Position numbers and translations under genes: made by a program | From: Culex pipiens pallens | Taxonomy: Eukaryota > Arthropoda > Insecta > Diptera > Culicidae | Length of the DNA stretch: 64,000 nt | NCBI RefSeq assembly: GCF_016801865.2 | Contig: NC_068938.1 | Span: 64,244,817-64,308,816, forward strand | Direction: 5' to 3' | The notes under the pieces: generated by a model | The model's database searches: none | Told to the model about the DNA's origin: nothing | Seen by the model: only the letters and a program-made list of their open reading frames with translations | In this document: positions 21,171 through 32,421 of the stretch, one piece after another | Numbering within the stretch: the first letter of the stretch is position 1 | How the letters are laid out: each line of letters starts with the position of its first letter

Positions 21171-21649
21171 ACAGTAATGATTCCAAAATTCATAACTCGG
21201 TTAAATTTGTTTTGCACGTTCTGGAAATTTCAGAAAAGTTTGCAATAGTTTTTAAACAACTAATTTTGCAAATTTTTGATAGAAACTTGCTTGTTCACTT
21301 CTAATAGAGCTATTTATCACTCGATTTTAGTTGAAAACGCTTTTAATTAACTTTAATTGATCAATCATAATTCGTCATCAAATTGTTTGTTGGCCTCGGA
21401 ATTAAAGCTTGAAAATTTATTTCTGATTTGTGATTGCAAAACAACTCAACTGGTTTATAATACATTTAAAATAAATTATTCAGAGTCCTTGGACTAAACC
21501 TTTATATAATTCTTGTTCATCTGTTATCTTGTTTAATTTTTCTGTAAAACTTTTTTTTTGTCAAAAAAAGGTTTGAATCTCAAGTACATAAAAATGTCCC
21601 ACTTCCTACAATTCAATGTAAACAAAATTATATAACTTGAATAATTATA
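21171..21649. other. AT-rich DNA, nothing recognised
   Basis: Homopolymers and weak echoes of the neighbouring repeats only. Confidence 0.45.
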
Positions 21650-22987
21650 GGGTAATTCTCCGCCAACTCACACAGCAGTTGCCCCGACCCCTCTTCGATT
21701 TGCGTGAAACTTTGTCCGAAGGGGTAACTTTTGTCCCCAATCACGATTCCGAGGTCCGTTTTTTGATATCTCGTGACGGAGGGGCGGTACGACCCCTTCC
21801 ATTTTTGAACATGCGAAAAAAAGGTGTTTTTCAATAATTTGCAGCCTGAAACGGTGATGAGATAGAAATTTGGTGTCAAAGGGACTTTTATGTAAAAATA
21901 GACGCTCGATTTGATGGCGTTCTCAGAATTCCGAAAAAAACGTATTTTTCATTGAAAAAAACACAAAAAAGGTTTAAAAATTCTTCCATTTTCCGTTACT
22001 CGACTGTAAAATTTTTTGGAACATGTCATTTTATGGGAAATTTCATTTACTTTGATTCAGAAGGGTCATTTTTTCATTTAGAGCAAAATTTTTCATTTTA
22101 AAATTTCGTGTTTTTTCTAACTTTGCAGGGTTATTTTTTAGAGTGTAACAATATTCTGCAAAGTTGTAGAGCAAACAATTACAAAAAATTTAATTTATAG
22201 ACATAGGGGGTTTGCTAATAAACATCACGAGTTATCGCGATTTTACGAAAAAAAGTTTTGAAAAAGTTGGTCGTCATCGATCATGGCCGTTCATGGTCAC
22301 CCGCGACAGACACGGACGACGAAACAAAGAGTAACGCAAAAAGTAACTTTTTCATAACTTTTTTTTGGTAAAATCGCGATAACTCGTGATGTTTATAAGC
22401 AAACCCCCTATGTCTATATATTAAATTTTTTGTAATTGTTTGCTCTACAACTTTGCAGAACATTGTTACTTTCTAAAAAATAACCCTGCAAAGTTAGAAA
22501 AAACACGAAATTTTAAAATGAAAAATTTTGTTCTAAATGAAAAAATTACCCTTCTGGGACAATGTAGATTCGAAAAGTACATTAAATTTCCCATAAAATG
22601 ACATGTTCCAAAAAATTTTACAGTCGAGTAACGGAAAATGGGAGAATTTTTAAAACTTTTTTATTGTTTTTTCGATGAAAAATACGTTTTTTTCGGAATT
22701 CTGAGTAAGCCATCCAATTGGGCGTCTAATTTTAAATAAAAGTCTCTTTGATACCAAATTTCTTTCTCATCACCGTTTCAGGCAGCAAATTATTGAAAAA
22801 CACTTCTTTTTTCGCATGTTCAAAAATGGAAGGGGTCGTACCGCCCCTCCGTCACGAGATATCAAAAAACGGACCTTAGATTCGTGATCAGGGACAAAAG
22901 TTACCCGTTAGGACAAAGTTTCACGCAAATCGAAGAGGGGTCGGGGCAACTTTTCCCGATTTCGTGTGAGTTGGTAGAGAATTACCC
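21650..22987. mobile_element. Near-perfect 1.3-kb palindromic element, copy 2
   Basis: It has the same GGGTAATTCTC and GAGAATTACCC ends and the same GC-richer centre as 7179-8495. It is flanked by TATA on both sides (21646-21649 and 22988-22991), a possible TA or TATA target duplication. There is no protein-coding potential; the frames seen are mirror shadows. Confidence 0.85.
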
Positions 22988-22991
22988 TATA

Positions 22992-24043
22992 AGAATTATT
23001 ATAAGAAATATTTATCATATGTATTATTAATGAAAGTAAATGTAAATGAAAGTCATGTGTTTTATTAATGAAAGTAAAAAATAAAAACAATTACAAAAAT
23101 ATAATTTAAAGTGGCTCCTCCACCACACTTCACATAAACTCAATCTCGTTTTTTTTATCTGCACGCATTTTTTCCATTATTCCATCGAACCTGGTTGCAC
23201 CCTTCCGTGGAGTGGGGGTTGAGGGGGTGACTGTTGTTCGGACTGGACTGAGGTGGGGAGGTTTTCGCCTAACGAATGCGTATGGTGGCGTCGTCGTCGT
23301 TGGCCAAACGAAGGGCTATCACACACGAATAATTTTCGGCAAAAGGGGTACTCAAACACACACACACACACGCACACATGCTTTGGTCGGCAGAGTGGTA
23401 GAAGGAGAAGGAGAAGGAGGATAGAATGCTCGTTCGCACTGACATATTAAAAAAAGTAAAAAAAAAAAAAAAAACAAGCGAACTTTTGCTGATGGTGCGA
23501 CGAATGGGTGTGGGGTGGGGAGGGTTTTGGAGTGGAAAGGGTGGAAAGGTTTGGGGACTAGCATTTTTGCTGGAGGTAGTTAGGACGGTGGGCAGGTGGG
23601 ATGATGATAGGGGAGGGGGAGCGGTCTTTGGGGAGGAGATGCGGAAGGTGCTTTTGCTAGGAGCAGCACAATATTTTTCGTTTGGGTTGTTTTTGTCAGT
23701 GCGTTCCTCTATGCTTCTTTGACTTTGCGGTAGTACTTTTGTGTGTGTTTTTTTATTCGGTTTGCAGTTTTGAAATAGTCAGATCATTATATTGAAATAC
23801 ATGAAAATAATCATAATAAACACTGCTTTTAATTAACTTTTTTATCTTCTGAATATAGCCCTCGCAGATTTGAGCATTAAATAAATAGTTACTAAAGCTT
23901 GATAATTTTTATTTAAATTTTAGCATCCAACACCATGCTAATCAATAAATAAAATAAGTGTATAAATTTTGAGTCAAAAGTTTGTACAATAGAACAGTTG
24001 TAATAATGTCTGAGGGGTTTAAAGATTCTGTTGGTTCAACTAT
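22992..24043. other. Unique DNA with simple repeats
   Basis: It has a CA tract at about 23355-23377, a GAAGGA tract at 23401-23420 and an A15 run at 23458-23473. The frames at 23212-23722 are on both strands and driven by G/T-rich composition, so no gene is called. Confidence 0.45.
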
Positions 24044-24111
24044 CGTCATCAGGGGTGACATTTGTATGACCCATTCTCACCCCCCCAGACCTAATGTCAC
24101 CCCTGATGACG
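24044..24111. repeat. Perfect 19-bp inverted repeat with 30-nt loop
   Basis: CGTCATCAGGGGTGACATT at 24044-24062 pairs with AATGTCACCCCTGATGACG at 24093-24111 without mismatch. The loop is C-rich. It may be a small MITE relic or a structured RNA segment. Confidence 0.85.
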
Positions 24112-25101
24112 GTAATATAAATGGGGCAATCTTATTTTGCCTGAATCGTTGAAAGCCCTATACACAAATATTTTTTACTGTTTTATGTTGCTTTTATCGA
24201 AATAATTATTTTCTTGATGAAATTACCATATTCAACACAACTGGAGCTGATCTAATTGTTTATAAAAAAAATAACATATATTGGAAACCAACTTGACAAT
24301 AGGATAACCATAATCTTGTGTAGATCATTTTGCAATAAATGTATTACTTGCCAATAACATATTTTTTACCCTTTTTTTAGGGCAATCCCTTGCTTTCTTT
24401 TGATGTCCTTTAACAATTGAAAAGTAAGTTTTTCTATAAATTTGTATGACTAAGTCTTGCCCCGTAGATCCAACGTTAATCCTAATGACAGTAATGCCAA
24501 AAGTTTATATGTTAAGTATCAAATTTCGTGTTCTCGGGTAATTTTCATAACATTTCAAAAACACTTTTGAAAGTTCTATTTTGTTATGAGCAACAAAGTT
24601 TGAACTTACGGTAAACCGTTCTATTTTGCCAAGCTGACAATAAAAAAAAATGAAAATATTTAAACACATTATAACAAACATTAAAACAAAATTTTCTCTC
24701 TAATCCTCTCAAAATAAAAAAAAAATCATAAAAAACAGTGTTAAAATTTTAAATTAAAATAAGATACTAACTTTGAAATTTGTTAACAACGGATTCAAAA
24801 CTTTCTCAAAACTAGATAAAATGTTTTTTTTTTTTCAGAAAAGACTGTTGCGAATGTTTTCAAGACATTGGCTGAGGTTGTCAAAAGGAAAAAAGGGGGA
24901 AAACAATTGAATTGAAAGTCACATTTCTGACATTTGGAATGAAACAGGATAACAAAATGCTAAAAAAATTACAGTATTGCAATCTGAAATTACATGTTTT
25001 TAACAAATCGTATATTTTGCGAAAAAATATTTTTCATTGCAAAAAAAAACATTAATTTAAGTTAACCTAAATACAAAGTATTTTCACTAATATTCAAAAC
25101 A
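24112..25101. other. AT-rich DNA, nothing recognised
   Basis: A strong polypyrimidine-CAG occurs at about 24827-24838, but the A-rich DNA after it has no exon character. Confidence 0.45.
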
Positions 25102-25256
25102 CAGTCTAGACTTGATGCTCCGAAGGCCGTGGCAAGCAGAAAAAAAACAAATAAAAACAAAAAAATGTTCATGATTCGAAAATCGGAAATCTCATACAAA
25201 CCATCAGATAGTCGAACTTCTGACAGTGGAATCTTTGGCTAATCGAAGCTGGACTG
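25102..25256. mobile_element. Diverged MITE with CAGTCTAGACT / CTGGACTG ends
   Basis: The ends are of the same family as 34295 and 35945 (CAGTCCAGACTCGATTATCC type). It is short and degraded. Confidence 0.5.
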
Positions 25257-25337
25257 TGTTTCTAGATTACTTTTCAAAACAATATTTGGAATGTATTTTT
25301 TGTTTCAATCTTCCGAGATTCAAAACGATACCAAAAA

Positions 25338-25460
25338 CAGTTCAGACTCGATTATCCGAAGTTCGAATATCCAAATGCATTTGTTCAATATGTCATCTCC
25401 GCCATTTTGGATTTATAAATTCAAAGTCACATTATAGTAGTTTAGGGGCCATTCTTAAGA
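25338..25460 (+). repeat. 5' fragment of the CAGTCCAGACTCGATTATCC MITE
   Basis: CAGTTCAGACTCGATTATCC is followed by the internal CGCCATTTTGGATTTATAAA motif also seen near 37650. The 3' end is absent. Confidence 0.5.
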
Positions 25461-25780
25461 TGCATTTTTTGTAGATTTTGTTGGTTTGTTGTAGAGGAAG
25501 TATCGAGATGCCAAATATGACAAAGGGAAGTAGGGTTTAACGGGCATTGAAGTTTAAGGTAAAAAAATAATTAAAAATCTGGCTATCAAAATAAGATTGG
25601 TGCATGTTTTTTGTCAGTTTCTCTAAACAGCAAAAAGTGGGTTCGTTCTTCACCCAAAAGATACTGCAATTCAAAAATTTAGGTCAACAAGCCAAACCAT
25701 TTCGCCTAATATCAGAGCGTCGTATTTTATTACCAACCCTCCCAAAGCAAACCAAAGACGACAAAAAAAAAAAAACGCTA

Positions 25781-27060
25781 AAACGCAGCCATTGTGCAAC
25801 AACGCACATGTGTTCCGACTCCGACTCACTTACACGCTCAAAGCCAAACTCGCGCTGCCGCGAGCTTCCTTATCACAGACATCGATTCAGTGTGCTACGC
25901 ACACCAACACCCTCTCGCATAATTTCGGCGGTGCGTTTCGCTCACGCGTCGCGATGCCAAAAAATCGCCTCTCGTGTTGAACCGTGCGTACACGCACTTT
26001 TGCTCACCCACACACCGAAAGAGCCAAAAGAGCGAACGCAATTTGGTGGTGCTGCAAAAAAGTGGCATCGCACGAGAGAGCGAGCTCGAGCGCGCGCCCG
26101 AATCGTGCCGAACGTGCTTGAGGTAGGCTGGCGTGTGAGTGTGAGAGGGAACTCACGCACAATCACTCAATCGGCGCGACGCGATTGCAGTGGTAGTGGT
26201 GTGCGTGAGTTGCAGCGTCGCGACGCCGCGACGCGAGAGGGTGCAACTTTTTTTTATTTGGTATGACATTCGTGAGAGTGAGTGCCCGGGGCACTCAGTG
26301 GTGCGTTTGGAACGGCATGCTGTGGTCACCCATCGCCACCCACTTCCTGATTGTGGGTGAGTGGCCGATCACATGGGAGAGAGGACATAATTTGCGGGCA
26401 GCATAAATCAGGAGCAAGTTTGCACAGAGTTTTTCGGTGAGAATCCTTTTGGCAAACCATGGCAACGTGCGCGCTCTCACTCTATACATTTCTCTCGCTT
26501 CCCGGAAGGGGTTCCGAAGCGCAATTTCGGGACGTTTTCGTGTCATGGTCTTGGTGCAACTCACCTCAAGTTCTAGGCCTGGAGCAAGATCGGGCCTAGA
26601 ATTTGCAACTGTGTGTGCGGGCTGAATTTCGTAATCGAAATCGAGGAGGAAGAGGAAAAGAATGGAGAAGACGAAAGGGGTAGTTGACGAACGACAATGG
26701 GACGCACGGCGTGCAATACATGCAAACGGCTGCGAATTCTATGCCTACTGCGTGGTAGGAAGCACGAGAACCTGCAACACTAGCAGCAGCAGCAAGCAAC
26801 GAACCCACTACCACTACGATGCCATTGAACTCGCGTGAATTTCGGCAAGTGTGCGAAAGCGAGATGGAACGAGCTGGGTGAGTGGTCGGTTCTAGTGATT
26901 CTGGCGAGTGAAGAGTTGATGCTGCTGCTGCTGTTTGGATGGATGACGACTTGGACTTGGACGACTTGCACACAGGAGTGAAGAATCGACGGCGAAACGA
27001 AGCGACGAATGCGAATCAACCCCGGCGTGTGTGTGTTTAGAAGAGGGTGGAAAGGGGATG
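25781..27060. promoter_or_regulatory. GC- and CA-rich island, possible promoter or enhancer cluster
   Basis: The sequence is dense in CG, GAGAG and CACACG, in sharp contrast to its AT-rich surroundings. It contains open frames on both strands (for example 25604-26266) whose products are arginine-rich and featureless, as expected of GC-rich non-coding DNA. I infer regulatory DNA; no initiator-DPE pair was identified. Confidence 0.35.
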
Positions 27061-27299
27061 GTGGGTTGGGTGGTGGAGAGGCTGAGTTAGGAAATCTAAT
27101 CGAAATATTTTGAAAAAAGGGAGAAATAAGATTTGCCAGAACAGGATTGTAAATTTTAATAAATATCAATTCCAATAATTCAAAGCTTTTATAATTCAGT
27201 TACTTCACATTACTTTGATTAACAGAAATTAAACTATGTATTACGACATAGAACTTTGTCAGAAGAGGTCTTTTTCTGGTGCGATATCAATCCACAAAA

Positions 27300-27655
27300 C
27301 GTGCTTAATCCACCTTTAATTGGTTGGTGCCTTCCTCATATTTAAACTTCCTATTCCATCGTAACAGACGCCCTTTACATTTTATGTCTTTCAATATTGA
27401 TAAAGTTGTCAAATCTTCAATTTCTCAAATCATCGGAAAGGGTTTCAATTATCCATCCAATGACAGGTCACAAGATATTTTGGACATAATTTTCATCAAA
27501 ATATGTTGGAAAACATTTCAGTGCTCACAACTTTTGATAGCGTTATCAGATATGCAATCATCTGGGCTCGGCTCATTGAAAGGGTTTTAGCTTAAGCAAT
27601 TGTATAAATTTACAAAATACCCATCATGTAAGATAGGGTTGTCAGTTATTCAAAC
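27300..27655 (-). repeat. Old copy of the A-form tandem-unit element
   Basis: It begins GTGCTTAATCCACC and GGTGCCTTCCTCAT, the complement of the A-form 3' end. It keeps diverged unit motifs (AAATCTTCAATTT, CATCAAAATATGTTGGA, ACAACTTTTGATAG). The far end is lost. Confidence 0.6.
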
Positions 27656-27702
27656 AGTCTTTGTGTGACAGGAAAAATTGAAAATTTTGAAAAATCATGG
27701 CT

Positions 27703-28217
27703 TGATTCTTTAGATAAAAATAATTTACTGTGCTCATTTTGAACCAAATAAGTTATGGTTAAAGAGTCGATATCGTTGAAGTTTGCATGAAAATATCTTT
27801 AAAAATGTACGAAGAAAAGCAAAAAAAATAAAAACTCTACCAAAAAGGGGCCTTATAGTGTCGGATCATTGTCAATAGTGGGATTCTAATTTTATGAAAA
27901 TACAACTTTTTCGAAGACCGCAAAGTTATAAGCGTGATTAGCGACTTTAACGAATTGTAGCAACAAACCTTAAACGATTTGGCTCAAAATTGGCACAATT
28001 ACATATTTTAACCCAAAAATCAAGCCAGGGGGTATCCCTCATGACTAGGGCGAAAGAAAATTTTTTTTTTTTTTTGAAAATCTCAAGAGCTACCCCTTAG
28101 ATTCTTTAGGCAATAATAAGTAATTGTGCCAATTTTGAACCAAATCGGTTATGGTTAAGGGGTCGCTTTTTATCGTTTAAGTTTATATGGGAAAAATCGC
28201 TAAAAATGTATGGGGAA
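27703..28217. repeat. Direct repeats about 397 bp apart with an inverted copy between
   Basis: 27703-27814 and 28100-28217 share GATTCTTTAG, ATTTTGAACCAAAT, GTTATGGTTAA and TAAAAATGTA. The segment 27945-28008 carries the same block in reverse (AAAATTGGCACAATTAC). This is the remains of a mobile repeat with internal duplication. Confidence 0.6.
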
Positions 28218-28501
28218 AAACGTCGCTTCAGAATTTTGGCAGCAGGTGGCGCAGTTCTCGACCAAAATTGCCCAAGAAAAAAAAATCAATATTCAACAAA
28301 CTTTGTCGAAGGGTGCAAGAAGATCCGAGTTGATCCCGATTTTTGGTAATTTTTTAAGTAAAAAATATTTTCCTGATTGTCACCCTACTGATGACGTTTT
28401 TTTTTAATTTCACCCTAATGATGAGGTTTTTTTTTTCAAAAACATCCTTTTAGAATCATCCTGACAATCCAAAATTGTTTTTTCAAACAAATGTTTTGAA
28501 G

Positions 28502-28579
28502 AACTTATCAAAACTTAACAATTACTCAACTTATCAAAACTTAACAATTACTCAACTTATCAAAACTTTACAATTATCC
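28502..28579. repeat. 26-bp minisatellite, 3 copies
   Basis: Unit AACTTATCAAAACTTAACAA plus TTACTC. The first two copies are identical and the third has two changes. Confidence 0.9.
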
Positions 28580-29384
28580 GCCTCGAAGACGGATCAAATG
28601 AGATCAATTCAATGCACAGTGGTTCAGCCAAAAAGAAGTGGAAATTTGATTTTCAGAAAAAATGTGTCTTTGGCAGAATTGTTGTAAAAAGGAAGAGACA
28701 ACTTTTGGTTTGGTTGAAAATTAGGGTGTTTCACGATCTGGGATGTATTTGAAATATTTTGAGGATTTTTTTTTGCCTTCTAGAAAATTGTTGAGTTTGC
28801 CAATCCAAGCAACTTTTTCAAAGACACTAAAGTTGTATCTTGCAATCTACGCCTTCTACGACCAAATTTAGAGAAAGCATCTGAGAAAATCTTTAAAAAA
28901 CTGTTTTTCCAACGTAGCAATTCATGGTTTTAGATTTCAGAGTTCTAAAGAAAAGTTCGGAGAACTTTTAGAACTTAAGAATTTTAGAAAACAAACATTT
29001 TATGGTTTTTGAAACATGTGGGTCAAAAGGTGCAGCCATTTTTTGTTTTGGAACTCAATTATCACAAAAATGCTAAGGTCAAAATTCAAGCGCATTCGAA
29101 TGCGGAGATGTAGCATTGTAAACGCTAAAATATCTCAGGGTTTTTTTAAACTCGATATATTTTAATTCAAAAATGTCAAATTTTCAAGGGAAAGTGTTTG
29201 ATACAACCTTAACCAAATTTGAATTTTTTCAACTATATATTTTTCCATGTAATTTTGCTGCATTCGCGATTCTACCGATTTATACCTTGTGATTCCAAAT
29301 CTCAACTGATTTAACGACCCATTGCCATACGACGAAAGGATTGATCGGACAAATCTCATTTTGAGTGATAAAAAAAATCATCTG
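28580..29384. other. AT-rich DNA, nothing recognised
   Basis: No exon, repeat end or structured element is visible. Confidence 0.45.
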
Positions 29385-29692
29385 ATAATTCCCACACCAC
29401 CACTCTAGCTTGCGAGATCTGTTCCTTTCTGATTCGTGATTCCCAGCAAAGTCATTCTCTTTCTCTTCCTCTATTTCCTGACCACGCGCTCTCACCGGCG
29501 ACTTCGTTCTCTCAGTCGACTGTAATGAATGAATGAAGCCCTGTTAAACTGCGCTGGCGAAATTGGTTTTGTGCCGGTTTTTCTCGTTAAACACTGTTGT
29601 CGATTGTGAATGTGAGAATGAGAGTGAAAAGGAGAATGTCAATCGTGAGAATCGTATTTGGCAATGTTCGGCGCTGAGAATATCAGGAGGGA
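29385..29692. promoter_or_regulatory. Promoter-like patch
   Basis: It contains CT-rich blocks (29455-29475) and an initiator match TCAGTC at 29512-29517, but no downstream element at +28. Weak evidence only. Confidence 0.25.
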
Positions 29693-29700
29693 ATGATAAT

Positions 29701-29950
29701 CAGGGATGCCAAATGGTTTTTTAAATGTCTGTAAAAAAGTCTGTTTTTGTTTGTGCATTTGTCTAAAATTCTAATAAATCAATTTATAGTTGTGGAAATT
29801 CATCAGAAATTGCGTTTTCAAGCATTTGAAGACTAACGAAATAAGTTTCGGTTGATATTTTTTTTTTCAAAATATTAATTTAATGAAGATGTTTAAAAGT
29901 AGCTCAAATGTCTGTGAAAAACAGAAAAATCTGTGCATCTGGCATCCTTG
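29701..29950. mobile_element. hAT-type MITE, 250 bp, with 8-bp target duplication
   Basis: The ends are CAGGGATGCCA and TGGCATCCTTG. The octamer ATGATAAT lies directly on both sides (29693-29700 and 29951-29958). AATGTCTGT occurs near the left end and again before the right end. No ORF. Confidence 0.9.
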
Positions 29951-30029
29951 ATGATAATTGCTAGCTGAGAACTGAGAGTTCGATATTGTTACTCATTGAT
30001 CATCCTACTAGCATACAAAATCCTAAAAA

Positions 30030-30720
30030 ATACAGAAAGAACCACGCGCCTCCACCGAACACATCGCTTCCCATTCATCAAGGCAACTCCAACCCTACCA
30101 CACCGTGTGCTCTCTCTCTCTCGCTCACACTCACCGCAACTCACTCAACAAGAACGACTAGCAGCACTACGCGTGTGTGTGATTTTTCGGCAATTTCAAC
30201 CCCCTTGCGCTCAAACTTGCACCTTCCACCCTCCTCGGCGACAACAACGACGCTACGAGTCAGAATAGGGGTGCAAGTGTATTTCTTCCCAATTCCTTCT
30301 TCACACACACCGTCGCGATGAGCGAGCGCCACTCGTGAGTTCCGTTCGCTCTCTCTCTCGTTTTATGCTCGCACGCACTCTCGCTCGCTCGTTCTCTCTC
30401 TCTCGGGAGCCGGTTTCTGAATGAGGTGGTGGTGCAGCACATTGAAGGGGGCATATTTTCGGCAGTTTTGTGATAGTATTATTTTTCGGCTGTTTTTTTT
30501 TTTGGTGGGTTGAATTGCGGGCCCAATACAGTCGCGTAGGCTGGTTTTTCGGTGGTGCAAGTGTGTGTGAGTGAGGTTCTAATGTTGTATGCGCGACGTG
30601 AGTGCCTGCCGGGGCCGCACTGCTGCCAAAACGCAGCTTACACTTTTCATATTTGTCTATTCGGCCCTAGCTTTTGGAGGTGCTCGGGAGCAAGCCGTGT
30701 TTTCTGTGCGTGCGTGCACT
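30030..30720 (+). promoter_or_regulatory. GAGA-rich promoter region
   Basis: CT/GA runs at about 30111-30122, 30347-30361 and 30390-30407 are the kind of sites bound by GAGA factor at insect promoters. CA- and CG-rich DNA surrounds them. It lies directly upstream of an A-rich 5'UTR-type exon. The start site is not fixed: there is no TATA box and no clear initiator-DPE pair. Confidence 0.45.
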
Positions 30721-31434
30721 TTTTTTCGGAAAAAGGAAATTATAAAAAAAAACTCAAAAGAACCAATACAGCAGAAATAAAAAAGTAATAATAATAAGAG
30801 AAGAAACCGTTTCGAGTCGACATTTTGCGCGAAATTATCAAAATCATCAAAATTAATCGAAATACGCCGAATCATAAAAAAATAAAAGAATCAAACAACA
30901 CAAGTTGAGAACCGTTGGCGAACTGAGAGTGCGAGGTGAAGTGCAAAACGAGCCGGGAAAACTCGGAAAAACGCAGTGGATTACGCGCGGTTTTGCCCTC
31001 CGTGGCCACCGGGGTCGGGTGCAGCAGCAGCATAACAACACAAGTGTGATACCACCCACAATCAACAAAACATAAATTCAGTGAAAAAAATAAAAATAAT
31101 AAAAATCAACTGTGTGATCCCAAGTTATACGAAAACAGCAGCAGCAGCATTCTTCAGTGACTTCTTCGGGGGTGTTGCACTTTTTGCTTCACTTCACCGC
31201 CACCCCCTCCGTGTCACGCACACCAGCACACGACCGGGGAAAATCTGCAGCACTTTTCCAAACCCCGCTCCGGGAACAAGGCAGTTGCAGCAGTTGGTTT
31301 TCGCGCAGCCATCGAGGAAGTCGTCCAGGGACGTGAAAATCCGGAAATTGACCCTCTCACCGCGGGTGCAGCTTGCAAGAAAAAAAAAAAAACGAGGGAA
31401 ATTTTCTCCGGCACGGTGGAAAACTCGGAAAATT

Positions 31435-31440
31435 ATGTAA
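31435..31440 (+). promoter_or_regulatory. Minimal uORF (ATG-TAA)
   Basis: A start codon is followed directly by a stop in the proposed 5'UTR. Such start-stop elements can hold ribosomes and limit downstream initiation. Confidence 0.4.
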
Positions 31441-31593
31441 AGTGACACACCGGGCGTCGTTTTCGTTTTGAGTTGGAAAAAAATTCCAGTTTCGGCATCG
31501 AGTTGAGGGGAGCAAAAATTCATGTTTAAAGTTTCGAAAAATTTGGAAATCTTTTAAGTTGTGACTAACCGAGGAAGAGGAAATTTTGGTGTG

Positions 31594-31599
31594 ATGTAA
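31594..31599 (+). promoter_or_regulatory. Minimal uORF (ATG-TAA), second copy
   Basis: The same ATGTAA occurs 159 bp downstream of the first, again inside the proposed 5'UTR. Confidence 0.4.
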
Positions 31600-31829
31600 G
31601 CGAAGAGTAAGCGCGAACAGAGCCAAAATTTAATCGAAAGTGTAAAAAGGTGTACATTTTGGAAGTGAATAAGTTTAAAATTAATCATTATCAATATCAA
31701 TATCTTCTAGAAGGCAAAAAATAAGCAAAAGAAGAAGAAGCAAATTTTAAGTAATCGAACCCACTGAAAAAAAGTTTAAGCAAAAGTCAAGTGAAAAAAA
31801 AAATAAAAAAAAGTCAAGTAAGAAAAAAG

Positions 31830-31976
31830 ATGCAACCCACCAGTAGAAGCAAGTGCTCGCCGATGGGATTCTCGCAAACGTCCAGCAATTTGGCCGCAGC
31901 CGCAGCAGCAGCGAATCGGTGCCGTGCAGTCGCCACCTGCAGCAACACCACCCACAACATCCGCAACGCAGCTTGA
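31830..31976 (+). CDS. uORF of 48 codons, or broken N-terminal coding piece
   Basis: ATG 31830 has an A at -3 (AAAAAGATGC), acceptable for insects. The peptide starts MQPTSRSKCSPMGFSQTSS, runs through an alanine tract (from residue 22) and stops at 31976. The alanine tract reflects a CAG/GCA-rich stretch also read as Gln/His-rich or Pro-rich in the other frames. It is more likely a uORF than a protein N-terminus, because switching frame only reaches a stop at 32160. The function is unknown. Confidence 0.35.
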   Translation: MQPTSRSKCSPMGFSQTSSNLAAAAAAANRCRAVATCSNTTHNIRNAA

Positions 31977-32415
31977 GCCAACGCCACCACCGCAAAGCAA
32001 AAAGCTTAAATGTAAAACTTTTCGAGACCACTCGCCCCCAAAATTCAGTCAAAAAGTTGAAAAAGTAGCAACAAAAAACATCAAATTTCTGGAATTCCCA
32101 CCATCAAATTTTCGGAAAAAATCAAAATTATCTGTTTCGGCTAAACAAAAGGCGTGTTAAAAAGTTCAGGAAAACTCAAAATTCTGTGGTTTGAAAAAGG
32201 GTCAAAATTGAAACATAACAAAACACACACACAACAAAATTGTCGTTTGGAAGGAAACAAAATAACGAAGAAAAACGAAAGTTGATCACAATTGGTACAA
32301 GTTTTGGCAAAGGTTTAGGAAAGGCGTCGAGAAAAAAAGGTTTGAAAAGTTTGCTTTTTGGCGAATCATCGAGCAAGAAAGCGTGTGTGAGAGAGATCGT
32401 CTGGAGAAGTTGAAG

Positions 32416-32421
32416 GTAAGT
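32416..32421 (+). promoter_or_regulatory. 5' splice donor GTAAGT
   Basis: AAG followed by GTAAGT is a perfect consensus donor, and composition changes from exon-like to AT-rich intron directly after it. Confidence 0.65.

Larger units (their letters stand above)
30890..32415 (+). other. Probable long 5'UTR exon of a plus-strand gene
   Basis: The sequence changes to A-rich, G-poor linker text (AGTGAAAAAAATAAAAATA, GAACCGTTGGCGAACTGAG) with CAG clusters. This is typical of mosquito and fly 5'UTRs of developmental regulators. It ends GTTGAAG before a perfect donor GTAAGT. The 5' boundary is uncertain (roughly 30500-30900). It holds two ATG-stop elements and a 48-codon uORF, which would lower translation of a downstream coding region. 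No long coding frame crosses it: the three frames over the CAG-rich stretch at 31860-31990 give poly-Ala, Gln/His-rich and Pro-rich text that all end before 32161. The gene is not identified. Confidence 0.55.

Noticed and set aside
23212..23722. Several G/T-rich overlapping frames
   Set aside because: Open on both strands by composition around simple repeats.
24827..24860. Splice acceptor at a T-run followed by CAG
   Set aside because: The following DNA is A-rich with no exon character or donor nearby.
25604..26266. 220-codon open frame
   Set aside because: Arg- and Ser-rich product from a GC-rich island with an opposite-strand frame over part of it. No domain, no splice context.
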